Origin: Nymphalis io
Lineage: Eukaryota > Arthropoda > Insecta > Lepidoptera > Nymphalidae
Length of the DNA: 64,000 bases
Direction: 5' to 3'
NCBI RefSeq assembly: GCF_905147045.1
Contig: NC_065911.1
Coordinates: 2,294,001-2,358,000, forward strand
This document shows positions 43,264-56,009 of this stretch, one piece after another (the stretch's first letter is position 1; each line of letters opens with the position of its first letter). The notes under the pieces were generated by a model, which did not search any database, had not been told where the DNA came from, and saw only the letters and a program-made list of their open reading frames with translations. Made by a program: the position numbers and the translations under genes.

Positions 43264-43542
43264 GTAGGTAGACAGACGAGCGTATAGGCCACCTGATGGT
43301 AAGTGGTCACCAACACCCACAGACATTGGCATTGTAAGAAATGTTAACCATCGCTTACATCGCCAATGCGCCACCAACTGGGAACTAAGATGTTATGTCC
43401 CTTGTGCCTGTAATTACACTGGCTCACTCACCCTTCAAACCGGAACACAACAATACCAAGTACTGAAGTTTTGCAGTAGAATATTTGATGGGTGGATGGT
43501 ACCTACACAGACGAGCTTGCATAAAGCCCTACCACCAGTAAA
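43264..43542 (-). mobile_element. SINE-B, near full length
   Basis: GTAGGTAGACAGACGAGCGT, CCACCTGATGGTAAGTGGTC, CATCGCCAATGCGCCACCAA and all following blocks to AAAGCCCTACCACCAG. No A-tail complement remains. This subtype has GTAGGTAGACAGAC in place of AATAGGAAGGCGGAC. Confidence 0.87.
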
Positions 43543-43727
43543 ATACCTGCAATCACACTGGCTCATACGGAAAACGTTTATAAGTTAAAATAATTCATAA
43601 GTGAAAAACTTCTAAAATAAATAATCAATGTACAACAAAAATGCTCTTACTCATGTGATAAACGTCAATTGATAAGATACGATAACAGTAAAAAATATTT
43701 CTTAAATGCACTTACGCTTCTATCTAT

Positions 43728-43936
43728 ATACATACTAGCATTTTGCCCGCGGTTTCACCTGCATAGTTCACGTTCCCGTGGGAATAATAATGGACAAAAT
43801 GTAGCCTATGTTACTCGCTGATAATGTAGCTTTCCATCTGTGAAAGAATTTTTAAAAATGGTTTAGTGGTTCAGTCGTGAAAGCGTAATAAACAAACAAA
43901 CGAACTCACATTCGCATTTATAATATTAGTTAGGAT
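43728..43936 (-). repeat. Repeat-E, near complete
   Basis: TACTAGCATTTTGCCCGCGG at one end, then AATGTAGCCTATGTTACTCG, TGGTTTAGTGGTTCAGTCGT, GAAAGCGTAATAAACAAAC and GCATTTATAATATTAGTTAG at the other end. It shows both borders of the family clearly. Confidence 0.75.
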
Positions 43937-46900
43937 GTATAAAATTGTTTTAAAATTTATATTTAAACAATTGACATTATGGTTTGATAACGCAAAATTT
44001 AAAAAAATAAAAACATTCAAATTTGAAATGCAATAGAAATAAAATTAGTTTAAAAAACAATTAGAATGTAACTACCAAAATCAAATAGCGACTGATATCA
44101 AGTACGATTTAGTTTTTTAATTGTAATTTAATTTTTTAATGATAACTATTTACTTTTGATGAAAATATATTTAATTATCATTAGTTCGTTTCAGTCATAA
44201 TCCAATGTCAAAAATGTTATCAAATCACAATTTGGCATAATGGCTTGGATCGTAACCACCAACTCACAGGCTAACAACGCAAAATAACCTAAAAATCTTT
44301 CATTAAGGTTAACATCTTTACCGAAGTTCGTCACACTTTAATATTCAAGATGGCGACGACCTTTACTAGATTATGAAACCAAATTACTCTGTAATAATCA
44401 CAATATTATTTTATGTGACTTGTATAATCCTAAATTTAAACAAATATGCGACGTTATGTGCATTTCTTTTTTTAGTTGCTTTACAAATATGAAATTGGTT
44501 TTGTTTTTTTTTTATTGTCCAATTTAGTCAAGGGTATTTTTTTACCGTTATCATTTAATAAAGTTTCCTGCAAGCCTGTCTCATGCGGTACTCATTAGTT
44601 ATGATACCGCTAAACATTATATTTATATCGTTGTTGTCCTTCACATCAAAGTACAAATTAACAAAATGGCGGCTAGACTTATTTCATATTTATATTAAGA
44701 AGGAAAGCGATTATTTCATAGAACGATTACTACTTAATGATTCAAGTATGACTTTGATATTTAATTGCTATATATTTCACGTTTATACAAATATTTTTGT
44801 GAAACTTTTATACCTAAAATAATATACATAGAATGAATTTAAAAACTGAAAAAGTTTCCGCGATTATATTCAATTTCATTACAATGAAGGGAATATTTAT
44901 TATATTAAGTAATCAATTATTGCGACACTGTAGTAATTTGATCGCATTATTGATCAAATGGTTATAAGGATCAAATCAAAAAACGGTTAACGGATTTTTT
45001 CCCGTTAAGTGTGCGAAAATGAAATAACAAGTACAATTACATATATACTTAATATTGATAAAATATACAAGATAAAATCCTCCGACCAAACTCGAATTAC
45101 TTGTTCGCACTACTTTTGTATTTATTCGGGTAAACTGACAAATATATTTGACAACCAATAATATTGCCCCACGAATATTTTTCAGCCAATCCGTAGCCTT
45201 TTCGTTTTTAAACGATTTGCGTTGTACTACTTAAGTTCCAAAGCCCAGAGATAGGTTTTTCAATATTTCATGATAATCTATAATTAATGATTGGATAGCT
45301 ATATATTATCAAATAAAAACCCGATCATGCGCACAGGGCGAAGGTCAACGCCCTGGCTAAACAGCTGGTATATTGGTATACTGGTAAGGTTTCGGGTGGA
45401 GTAAAACTAATTGGAAATCAATTTATTACCAAATTTACCTCTGTTCTAACTTCTTATTATTAAATAAATGGTTATTATATATCATTTATAATTAATAAAC
45501 GTTTTAAAATATGACCTAAGTAAAATCGTGATATTATAATATTATAAAACAGTAACAATCGATTAGCTAACTATTAAAATGCAAAATTAATTTAAGTAAG
45601 TACATAAGTAGAAGCACTTTTGAATCTATTGCACTATATAAATTTGATTATAGGTTCGGTTTATAGATATAATTAATTTGTCTGTGCTTTAAACCATTTA
45701 AAGAAAATAAATACAGATAACATGAGCAAATTTAAATGTTTGACGATCATATACTTTTGTTTGTTTGTTTTTTCCAGATAATATTTGTCTAAAAGTTTGG
45801 TTCGCAAGTTTAGATTCAGGAAGGGCAATATATTGCATATTTTTTGAGATAGTTTAATTATAATCACGTGGCCTGTTACAAAAATATCGACCGGTTTCTA
45901 AACGAACACTGACGTATATCTGTATTTTAGAAATATTAACAGATATTTAAATAAACGTATAAGTGACAATGATGTGAGGGAGGCGATAACATGTATCAGT
46001 ATGGGCGCGTAAATCTTTTTATATCTCAGACAGTAATAACATGAAGAGATCGAGATTGCAATTTAATAGTTCCACTGTCGTCACTTTTGAAATAGTGTGC
46101 ATCATAACTACAAACACACTTACATATTGAGATACGTGCTCAATAAAAATGTCGTATAACCTGAATCTAACACTTTCATTTGTCACTCACACTATGGCTT
46201 AGTGTTCACACACTATACACACATAAGTAGTTACAGATTAATCAGCTTGGAGACGACACACAGTGACTACACCGAAATAAACCGTTACGTAGCAATAATA
46301 ATTTCACAATGAATATGAATGATATAATGACACAATATCAAGAAAATTTTAATGCCACAACTCTAGAGAAATTAAGAAATACTTGTTTATATATTTATTC
46401 TATTTAAGAAGTAAAGTAATTTCAGGTTAGAGACCGAGGCCTTAGATACAATATCAGAACGAATTATCATTAAGGTACGTGATTTATGGTATGAAAGCGA
46501 GGATAAGGATGACCGTGAAATGTCTCGAGTTGGAGAAATTCATGATTAAAAATATGTATAGTATTAAGTACTTGTAAAAATAAAATATAAAAAGTAATTG
46601 TTGTCTATTTATCTACGGACGGTGCACTACTACAAACGCAAAAACGTCTCCAAACTGATCTATGTACGTCGCTTTTTGATGATTGGCAGTCAATTTTTGC
46701 TATCGATATTGTTTTACTGTAACATTAATTGGAATCTATAATTACCATGGAAATTGTTTGAAATTAGTATGTTATTAAGTATTTCATATAATATGTTTGT
46801 TACTTCAACTAAAATTAATATAATTAATACTATTACCAAGTATTGCATTTGTTTAAATAACCTGCTACGTCATCATCCTATATCCTGCTTAAGGCACTTT

Positions 46901-47300
46901 AATCAAAGTGAAAATGTAATCTAAGATCTGCCTGCATACATCCGCATTCACCAACATTTTTATGAACAAAACTTTATGTTTAAAGCAGACAATCATAAAC
47001 ATTAAACATATTCGGCTTAGTAAATATTAAATAACAGCTAGTAAATGGCCTGCGTCACGATTTGCTCGATATCCTGTTTACAACTTTACGAATTAACTGT
47101 TTTTACGAATTATTTACTAATTCGCGTAACGTCACGATCCAACAAAACATATCCGTTCCGGTTGAAACTAGTTACCACTATATAATAATTGCATAAAAAC
47201 AAAATGTTCCAAAAATTCCAACTCTGTATTTGAAAAGTCGAGATCCTATAATATATCGATGTGAACCAAACGTTAGCGTGATTCAGATAGTACATAAATA
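43937..47300. other. 3.4 kb AT-rich stretch, nothing recognised
   Basis: This is the longest repeat-poor interval in the window. No exon with convincing splice sites, RNA gene or family repeat is visible. The 79-codon frame at 44583-44822 (+) and the 77-codon frame at 47110-47343 (-) lack support. Confidence 0.4.
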
Positions 47301-47302
47301 TA

Positions 47303-47636
47303 ATGTCATCCAGACCAATTTCGGCCACGGCGGCCAATCTCAAGAGAGATTAGCCAACTACGCAGGAGATATTATAGTGCACAAGTGTGTGTGCAAACAC
47401 AAGTGCTCTATTCCCTAACTCTCATAATCCGATGGGACGGCAATCTGAAACGACCGGAAAGAGTTCAGGAAAGGACCAACGGCTTTACGTGCTTTCCGAG
47501 GCACGGGAGTGAACACCTCCAACTTCCAGACTCCGGGCTGCTACTGAGAATAACTTTTTATTGGCCCGACCTGGGAATTCAACCCAGGACCTCCGGGTCT
47601 GCGGCCTTACATCAAGCCACTAGACCAACGAGGCAT
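47303..47636 (-). mobile_element. SINE-D, full length
   Basis: GACCAATTTCGGCCACGGCG, AATCTCAAGAGAGATTAGCC, GTGCACAAGTGTGTGTGC, TTCCGAGGCACGGGAGTG, box B complement GGGAATTCAACCC and TCAAGCCACTAGACCAACGA. All blocks are present. An open frame over it is a repeat translation. Confidence 0.9.
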
Positions 47637-48740
47637 AATTATACTATATATATATGGTTTAAGATAAAAAAGAGCAGAATGTTAAATAATAAGAGATTTC
47701 ACTATATTCGAGCACAAAAATTCAACACAGGCCATATTAAGACGATCACAAAAGAAATGTCTACCGCAGGCGTTCATTCGTCGATTTTTCTACTTCAATT
47801 TTCGCATCAACAGCGTTCGTTCACGCTCATGACTCTCATCTCGCCGAGCGAGCAATTAACGAGGGCCCAGTAACCTTTAGGAGATACGATCCTCACGGGA
47901 GGCTGGATAAATTGCATTTAGGATACACGTCCGGTTCTTGGGTTTTAGGGTCAAATGTTATTAAAACAATATTATATAAAATTGTCTATTACGTGAGATA
48001 AATTGGCAGTTTCAAATAAAAGGTGAAAACTTGCTATGAAAATTGAATCAATGCAAGAAAAAAATAACGTTTTCCTTGTATATTTTAAATTATTATTTTT
48101 TAATACAAGTATATTATATATTTGTATCAAACAATAATAATGTTAGGTGATTACAGATTTTAATTGGTTAATACGTGGTTAATACATTCCTACTGAAATT
48201 ATTAAAAACAAAAACTATCTTTGGTTTTATTTTTAACAAACAACGAAAAAGGTTTTATGTACGGCGATATATTTATATTTTTTTTGTCTGTTCACCGATT
48301 TCTCTGTCATATTAAACCTTTTCGGATTTTTTTTGTTTCTACACTATGGTTTCCATAGCGGGACTATATATTTCTTTTTCTAATAAGATTAAAGGATTTA
48401 AATCTATCAACCGGTAAAGTCTAATCTATTTCTTCATATCAGTATCATTTGAAACAGTAATCTGTTTTTTGTTTAAGATTTGATATTTCAAATCTTGTAA
48501 TTAATATTCGTATATAATATTACTATTGTCTGCGTTCTTTTAATAACAATCAAATCTTCGAACCATTATTGCATTACTTAAAATGCATATCAAAATTCAA
48601 TACCAAATATCTTGTCTAGAATTTCATTTAACTTTCATATTTACGTCATTCATTTGTAGTGAAGTAATTAAACCAATTAAAAGGCTTAATTAGGTAACAA
48701 TTGTTATTTTTAACACGCGCGAATAAATAATAAGGACAGT
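47637..48740. other. AT-rich stretch, nothing recognised
   Basis: No gene or repeat recognised. A slightly GC-richer patch lies at 47760-47880. Confidence 0.4.
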
Positions 48741-49385
48741 CGCACATTTGACGCAGCGCAGCGCAAAGCGCACTTGCGGAGGTGTAAACAAGCCTCTTGA
48801 ACCAATGTGTCTTGATTTATCCATAAGACAGTGTTCACATCACATTATCTCGTCTCTTATCATTTTTGCATGTCATGTGTTATCATCATGTGGTTACCTA
48901 TAAGTATGGCACCGTTTACCCTTAGATTTATTAGTTTTTATACTTTTAATTTCAAATTGTTACTGTATGTCATGTTGGTGATCTTAAATAAATAAACCGA
49001 TGAGACAACCACTTATATATAAAATTAAATTATGTCGTACATATTATGCGTACAAAATGTGCTGTCTTAGATCAACTGACAAGAAGTCTTGTCTAAGCCA
49101 GACGACTAAAGATGGCTACCCAGGATGGATAACATCACGGACGAACGCAGACATACTCTGGAAAGAGTTTTATCAGTGGAATGGCACCGTAGCGGTGCGT
49201 CGCATCTGCCGCGAGTCGGTGTCTTCAAAGGTGCGGTGCGAGAGCTGTAGCGGCAGCGATACGTTCTCTTTCTCTTTGTTTTTTTACCGACAAAGACTAA
49301 CACGCACAGTTGGAAGAGGCTCGGTGCGGTGCGTGACTGTCCGTGAATAATCAGCAGAATCACGCACCGTGAGAAGCCACCTTTA
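48741..49385. other. Two GC/CpG-rich patches inside the candidate intron
   Basis: 48750-48790 (GACGCAGCGCAGCGCAAAGC) and 49120-49385 (ACCGTAGCGGTGCGTCGCAT, CCGCGAGTCGGTGTCTTC, GAGGCTCGGTGCGGTGCGTG) stand out against AT-rich DNA. No splice-bounded exon is evident, and long open frames occur on both strands (49000-49350 + and 49106-49390 -), as expected for GC-rich DNA. It may be a regulatory element, an alternative first exon or an unrecognised mobile element. Confidence 0.3.
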
Positions 49386-49800
49386 GACACCTTGCTTAGA
49401 CAAGCAAAGTGGAAGCACTCACTCCTTCATTCAAAACCTGCACTCGCGACGCATTTATAGCAGACAAGACATGCTTACTACACATTTTTTGTGTAAAATG
49501 TGAGATATTGCTTTTAATTTGGACCATAAGATTGCACACGTAGAAGAAAGACCTTTTTTATGTAATAAAACGAGTGATATATATAAATGCCTCTTATGTG
49601 GCAAAACTATCATAAGCATATATTTAGAAAACAAATTTATATATATAAGCTCACACATAAATACTGTTATGCTTACAATTAAATGTACAATATTTTCTAT
49701 AATTACGATTAATATTTGCGCAAAAAAATATTGTTTAGAATTATTTTATTTGAGCATTTCTTACGTGAACAAGCTATGCGTCCCATATAAGGACAGATCG
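49386..49800. other. AT-rich stretch, nothing recognised
   Basis: The 107-codon frame at 49519-49842 (+) runs into the SINE-C and has no recognised domain. Confidence 0.4.
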
Positions 49801-50056
49801 TATAATAATATCCTGGGACATTTGTCACACACGGCCATCTGATCCCAAATTAAGCTAGTACAGAGCTTGTACTATAGAAACCAGACAACTGATATACTAT
49901 TGTTCTTTTTGTAAATACATACTTATATAGATAATTACACCCAGACTCAGGACAAACAGACATGTTCTTGCACACAAATATCTGTCCTGGGTGAGAATCG
50001 AACCCACAACCTTTGGCGTGAAAAGCAAGCATCCGCCAACCACGCCGACCGGCTCC
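49801..50056 (-). mobile_element. SINE-C, full length
   Basis: ATAATAATATCCTGGGACAT, CACGGCCATCTGATCCCAAA, box B complement GAGAATCGAACCC and ACGCCGACCGGCTC at the head. Confidence 0.85.
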
Positions 50057-51019
50057 TATGCCGTAGAAACAATTATAAAAAAATGTATTGTGAATATTCC
50101 TTAATGAAGTCATTACCATAACTTCAAATTCCTTTACCGTCGATGAATTACGTCGAATATCTTGAAAGTACCAGTCTGAATTCCTGCGATGTATTATTAA
50201 AAACTTTCTCGACTTAGTATTTAGTATCTCCTAACTTTACCTTGTACTCAAAACTTGGTAAGTTGAATGAAAGTGAATTTAAAGTTAGTTTTCTATTGAA
50301 TTAAGATGAAAATAACCGCATATTTTTTTTAAATAAATGAATTATATTATAATTATACAATATTATATTTATAGAGATAAAACTTAAATGAGAATGCTCG
50401 TATATTAAAATAATTAAAACCTTTAAAAGTAACATTATATAAACATCAGTTAGCATAAATATTTATGAACATTTTTATGAAAAACTAACTCGGATATTAC
50501 CGCACTATTACATAAAAATATTATTCAAATAAACGAAAAATACATACGTACAGTTAAATACAAATAAGAAATTGATATTAAGTGTTTATTATAAACATAA
50601 CTGCTGAGCTTAGATCTTCTGAAACCATACCATATATTACTTTAATGACTAAAGAGTAATCCTAATACCCTCCAAATCTCTCACTGATGTACGCAAAATT
50701 ATTATTATCAATCATTCGACACATGCAGGTTTCCTGCAGTATTATGCTAGGATTTAAAAACAAACTTTTCAGTAAGAGATGAATATAAAATATACTAATG
50801 TAAAAATCATGACACCATTTCCATTCAAAGAGTGAATTGGAGGCGAGAAAACCTGATAGCAAATATTCCCTGTTGAATCGCAATTCTGACTGTTAAGGCG
50901 AGTGCAAATAAATGTTTTAAAAGTTTCAGCTTCAAGACCTAATGCCTCCCATGAGGAATGATTCACATTATATTGGTTTATCATTTTATATTGGACTCGT
51001 ACTTTTTCTTTTATTAAGT
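50057..51019. other. AT-rich stretch with a possible SINE-A remnant
   Basis: At 50595-50740, ACTGCTGAGCTTAGATCTTC and GACACATGCAGGTTTCCTGC recall the minus-strand SINE-A body but are very degraded. The rest is unrecognised. Confidence 0.35.
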
Positions 51020-51190
51020 ATTTTCTACCCGCTGTTTTACTCTCGTGTAAGGAAGGGTAGTTGTTTGGTACCTTATATCTTTTCTTGTACTCCTGATCCT
51101 GATCCCACGTGTATGCGAAAAATCACGATGATCGGTTGATTAGTTCAGACAAAACCAACTCGCTCGCGCATTAATAATATTAGTAACCAT
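51020..51190 (-). repeat. Degenerate Repeat-E
   Basis: TTCTACCCGCTGTTTTACTC, GTGTAAGGAAGGGTAG, then GATCGGTTGATTAGTTCAGA and GCGCATTAATAATATTAGTA. Border motifs are recognisable at both ends, the centre diverged. Confidence 0.5.
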
Positions 51191-51854
51191 TTTAATATTT
51201 TTCTATTGTAATTATTTTGCGTTTATGTGTTGAGCGGCGTCCACGCCGCGGAATGATAATGACAAACGCAACCCTAGATTCCAGTCAGCTACTTGAAAAC
51301 CACAATGTACACACACGTTAGGAGCATTTTCATGTTCATTACCTAGTATATTCCACTACTAACCTACTTTACACAATAGGTAATGGAGCACAGAGCGAAT
51401 AATTTTCAACTGTGTTATATAACCCGCGTTCGGTGAACCCGACTTGATGGAGAGTGAGGTGTCAAGATACAAACACGCTAACCTAGAGTACATTCGCCTT
51501 AACGAAAATCTAAATAGAATAGATGTAAAAATATAGACATCAAAGTAAAATAATTTGAAGGTAATCTAATTTGTATTGCTGTGAAAGTCAATATTTTAAA
51601 CGACAAAGGCTTTAGATATTTCGATAAAGGTATTCAGAGTTCAAAGACATTAATTACTCGGCCACTTTTATAGGTCGATCGTCGACTTACGTTTTACAGA
51701 CTATATACGGTATAGTATAAAATGCTTATATTATATATAGCATATATAGACTGAGTTAATTTTAAATTTATTATTTTCTAGTTTAGTTTCATTTTATAAG
51801 GTAAAAATTAAATGTACTGTACTTAAGAGTTCTGCAATATTAACATATGTATAG
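51191..51854. other. AT-rich stretch, nothing recognised
   Basis: No gene or repeat recognised. 51236-51255 (GGCGTCCACGCCGCGG) is a small GC-rich spot. Confidence 0.4.
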
Positions 51855-52322
51855 ATTGGTGCTGTAAAAAATATTAACGATCCTTTAGATCAGTAATGCG
51901 TTACCAACCTTGAGAACTAATAAAGTTCCTCTGACTGTAATTATAGTGGCCCGCTCACTCTTTACACGAGAATTGATAGGCCGGTTGGCGTGGTTGTTAG
52001 ATAGTTGCCTTTCACGCCGAAGATTGTGGGTTCGATTCCCACCTAGAACACACATTTGTGTGCATGAAAATGTCTGCTTGTCCTGAATCTGGGTGTAATT
52101 ATCTATATAAGTATGTATTTACAAAAGAAAAGTAGTATATATAGTATATCAATTGTCTGGTTTCCATAGTACAAGCTCTGCTTAGTTTGGAGTCAGATGG
52201 CCTTTAGTATATAATGTCCCAGCAATATGCTGGGGGCTATTATTATTATTATATTATTATAATACTAATTAGTGAAGCGGAAGAATATGTGATAAGTTGG
52301 TGGCACCTACGCAGACGAGTAG
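51855..52322 (-). mobile_element. SINE-B split by a SINE-C
   Basis: The left part (AGTAATGCGTTACCAACCTT, GAGAACTAATAAAG, GGCCCGCTCACTCTTTACAC) ends near 51973. The right part (GCGGAAGAATATGTGATAAG, GGTGGCACCTACGCAGACGA) begins near 52275. Between them lies a complete forward SINE-C. The SINE-B is older and diverged. Confidence 0.7.
51976..52262 (+). mobile_element. SINE-C inserted in SINE-B
   Basis: TAGGCCGGTTGGCGTGGTTG, CTTTCACGCCGAAG, GGGTTCGATTCCCACC, TATAAGTATGTATTTACAAA, then GTCCCAGCAATATGCTGGGG and (ATT)n. The AGCAATATGCTGG insertion near the end forms a 7-base stem not seen in other copies. Confidence 0.85.
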
Positions 52323-52326
52323 AGTA

Positions 52327-52626
52327 CTTTTTTTTTTTTTTTTATAGAATAGGAAGGCGGACGAGCATATGGGCCACCTGATGGTAAGTGGTCACCAATG
52401 CTCTTAGACATTGGCATTGTAAGAAATGTCAACCATCGCTTACATATCCAATGCGCCACCAACCTTGGGAACTAAGATTTTATGTCCCTTGTGCCTGTAA
52501 TTACACTGGCTCACTCACCCTTCAAACCGGAACACAACAATATCAAGTATTGCTGTTTTGCGGTAGAATATCTGATGAGTGGGTGGTACCTACCCAGACG
52601 AGCTTGCACAAAGCCCTACCACCAGT
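52327..52626 (-). mobile_element. SINE-B, full length with long poly(A)
   Basis: T-run of 17 at 52327-52343, ATAGAATAGGAAGGCGGACG, all blocks, and AAAGCCCTACCACCAGTA. The long uninterrupted tail marks it as one of the youngest copies. It lies directly next to the older, split SINE-B. Confidence 0.9.
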
Positions 52627-53949
52627 ACAAAGTCCAAACATACAAAATCATATAGACATACATTATCACAAAGGCCAAAGGTCTAATAATTGCGCTAATA
52701 TGTCGGGGAGCTACATAAAAGCACTGAAAAACAATCTCTCTCTACCCCGATAAAGGACTGGAGAGGGTGCTGACTACAGCTAAAAAACAAATAACGTAGC
52801 TGCGTCTAACGATGTCATCTTTATTTACAAGCGTCACACGTTCTTTATTATTTAACAACATCCTAAGTAAAGCTCTGCCTTTCTAGGTGTATAATGCAAA
52901 TTAGTTTAAAAGTAGGCTACTTTGCTGTCGCATTGCAGCGTTGATAATACTTGTACGATATAATATTTCAGATTTAATCTGACAGCTTAACAAAATGTTC
53001 ATTACATTTCTGGGTCTTTGGTTTATTTTTAGTCAGAGTTCATTGTTTTAGGTCATGTTTCGTTTTTAGTGTCGCTTAAAGCACTTTTTATCGTAGATAG
53101 CGTTTCAAATTATGCTTTCTTCGAGTCGGTTCTTCTGAATGGTCATTTTGTATCGGCTTAGGATTACGTTGAATGTAGACCAGCTCGCAATTTTAAATTT
53201 TACCGAGAAAAACCAACACTACAGCCTAACAATACAACAATACTCAACGTTGTCATTAGTTAATTTAAGCTGACTGTATTATTATTATACAATTATATAA
53301 CTTTTATATATACATATATTACTTACGTGTTAAATAATAAAATATAAATCCCGCTTTAAATACTGAAAATATGCCTGATCCTAAATTTATCGTATTTAAC
53401 AATGCACATATATTCTGATGACTTCCACATCTTTTTAATAATAATTATTGGTAGAGTAATATTTCGATGTATTTCTTGTGGATTTATGAAATATTTATAG
53501 TCTAAATTATGATTTATTATCCTGTTAATTTAAAATTATTTTTTTTTACATATTTTCATTTACAATAATATATTTTTATGTGTGACAGTTGTTTGGTATT
53601 TAAATTTTATTATTTAACACGGAGCTGTCGATTGACGTTGATAATTATACTCGTATGGAACATCAGTGAAATAACAGTGATGGTAATTGTTATTTACAAA
53701 GAAAATAATAATAAACGTAAATCTTGGTGCATGTGTTTTTATTATTTACGTAACAATTACTTACAATAAAGCGTTAAATATATATAAAAAAGCTACCGTA
53801 CAAATCATGACCACGTGGAATGATGGCAAGAATGCTAACATTTCCCCTTTGAATCGGAATAATTATACTCGGAATACAAAATATAACTGTGGTTCTTAAT
53901 GATTAAAAGGATAAATTTTTATTTAGTATTATCTTTATGAGAAAAATAA
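52627..53949. other. AT-rich stretch, nothing recognised
   Basis: About 1.3 kb without recognised genes or repeats. Confidence 0.4.
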
Positions 53950-54185
53950 TCATCATAATCTGATGGAATAGAAAATCCAACGTGACCGGAAAGATTTTAG
54001 ACGCGGGACTAAAGTAGCGCAGCTTCATGTGTTTTCCGAGGCACGGAAGTATATACACTTTCAACTTTCAGACTCCACTACTGAGAATTTTTCGACAAAA
54101 AAAAAACCAATAACTTATTATCAGCCCGACCCAGGGTTTGAACCCAGGCAAACCCATGAGCTAGTCACTAAACCAACAAAGCGTT
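53950..54185 (-). mobile_element. SINE-D, 3' end missing
   Basis: ATAATCTGATGGAATAGAAA, CGTGACCGGAAAGATTTTAG, TTTCCGAGGCACGGAAGTAT, GCCCGACCCAGGGTTTGAAC and AGTCACTAAACCAACAAAGC. Diverged box A and box B complements. Confidence 0.78.
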
Positions 54186-54602
54186 AAAAAACAAAGTATT
54201 AAAATACATAGTAAATGGTAGGATTTACATGATAGGACTTGGCGAGACAAGGTTCATTTCAATCATATACAGAAAAATAAATCAATCTCCGTCCTATAAG
54301 ATACGTCCAATAAGACCAGACCGCTTTGAACCATTTCTCTCTTCTATCTAGACATGTAGAGAACATCCCTCTAGCCTTAACGATCTCTGCCCTCGAAAAT
54401 ATTTGAAGATGCCTTTTCTTTGGCAAATTTAAATTAAACTGAATAAAGCAAGTTGGTTGTTGTATAAAAAAAATTATATAACGCTTACAAACAAAGAAAC
54501 ATTATTTTCGCTTTATTGAATAAGAAAAAAAATGTAACACTTTCTCTTCCAACTCTTGTTTATTAAAGACAAAACATTGTGAAAGCAAAACTAATTGAAT
54601 AT
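54186..54602. other. AT-rich stretch, nothing recognised
   Basis: No gene or repeat recognised. Confidence 0.4.
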
Positions 54603-54695
54603 AAAAGTAACAGCCTGTAAATAGCCCACAGCTGGGCAAAGGATTCTTCTCCTTTTGTTCTTAGAGCTTAATCCACCACGCTGCACCAATACTTG
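54603..54695 (-). mobile_element. SINE-A 3' tail fragment
   Basis: AAAGTAACAGCCTGTAAATA, GCCCACAGCTGGGCAAAGGA and GAGCTTAATCCACCACGCTG. Head missing. Confidence 0.75.
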
Positions 54696-54875
54696 CATTG
54701 ATTGATTGACTTGATTGCTGACAGCGTGTACTTCAACCTGCCGTCATAAATAAATCTTTATAATAAATAAGCTGAAATAGAATATTTTAGAAGCCGAATT
54801 CCAAGCATTACGAAGCGAAGTTTAGTTTTCTATTTAATACACAAATCAAATCTTTCAACATTATATACTTGTCCA

Positions 54876-55063
54876 TACTAATATTACAAATACGAATATA
54901 ACTCTGTCTGTTAGGCTTTCACGGCTAAACCATTGAACCGAATTTGATGAAATTTTACTATAAAGCAAGCCATGGAAGGACATAGATTACCATTTTTGTA
55001 CCGAACACCTAAATCATCTATCACTTATCACTTAGGTAAAGCCACGGGGCGAAATCTAGTAAT
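54876..55063 (+). repeat. Repeat-E, near complete
   Basis: TACTAATATTACAAATACGA, AACTCTGTCTGTTAGGC, TTTCACGGCTAAACCATTGA, TTTGATGAAATTTTACTATA, ending AAAGCCACGGGGCGAAATCT and AGTAATA. Confidence 0.75.
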
Positions 55064-56009
55064 AAATTTTTTTTTTTTTAATTCGTATTAACTATTTTTT
55101 ATTCTATCTGAATAGATTATACGAGTAACTTATCCGCAGAAAGTACTTCATAAACGTCGGGATTAAAATAAAAACTGATGAGTATCCCCATCACAGTCTT
55201 CGCGGAGTACACCGTTTTACATGACATAGCTGAGTCTATATTAATATTTAAAAAAAAAAGTTGTCACTGGTGACAGGACACATTATTAGCCTAGAGAATA
55301 GGAAGTTAATGAAATATGGCTGACATCCTGGCCGCTGTTCCTTGCTTATTTATTTTAATAGTTCACACAGATTTAGAAAATAAAATAACGATTTATTCTT
55401 TTTTACTTTATCCATATCAATAAATATTTTGTAAGTTTATTTTATTTTATTATGGAATCATTGTGCAATACGTGTAAGTATTAAGGCGTTAAACCAATCG
55501 ATAAATTAAAAAAAAAAGACACACATAAAAAAGCTATTTATCTTTGAATTCCGTAAACCGATACTTTTAACAAACACGCGTAACCTAGTTACGATATTTC
55601 CACATCCCTTTTACCGTTTTATTAAACGCTTAAAGATTTATTTATTCGTTTACAAATGGCAATTTCACGAAAGCAGGTTATCAGTGCAGTGTGCCAGAAC
55701 GCGCGCGTCATATTTATTAACTAGCAATACGAACAGGGTGACAATATTTGTATTTGTTTTTAGTACCATTTATATATTTTTTTTTATTTCTCTATGCCTT
55801 AGATCGTCCATTTTAAATTTAAAAAAATACAAAAAGACGAGGAATAAATTTTCGTTGTATTTAATACATAATTATTTTAGACTCTTTCTAATTTAAAAAA
55901 TATTTATTAAAACTAATTTTAAAATTTTGACATAGTCATATTTTGTATATTAATAATTTATTTACAATAAAATAATTGTAATTATACGCGCTTATACAAA
56001 GTATTTTTT
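55064..56009. other. AT-rich stretch, nothing recognised
   Basis: About 0.95 kb without recognised genes or repeats. Confidence 0.4.

Noticed and set aside
47385..47873. 162-codon open frame (+)
   Set aside because: The first half runs through a reverse SINE-D and the rest is low-complexity read-through; no domain and no splice sites.
49000..49350. 116-codon plus frame and 94-codon minus frame as coding exons
   Set aside because: Open frames on both strands simply follow from GC-rich sequence; no splice-bounded exon or known domain.
52388..52753. 121-codon open frame starting MVTNALRHWHC, with similar frames at 3185, 9533, 22167 and 56062
   Set aside because: All are translations of the same poly(A)-tailed SINE-B. 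Their similarity is repeat identity, not a protein family.
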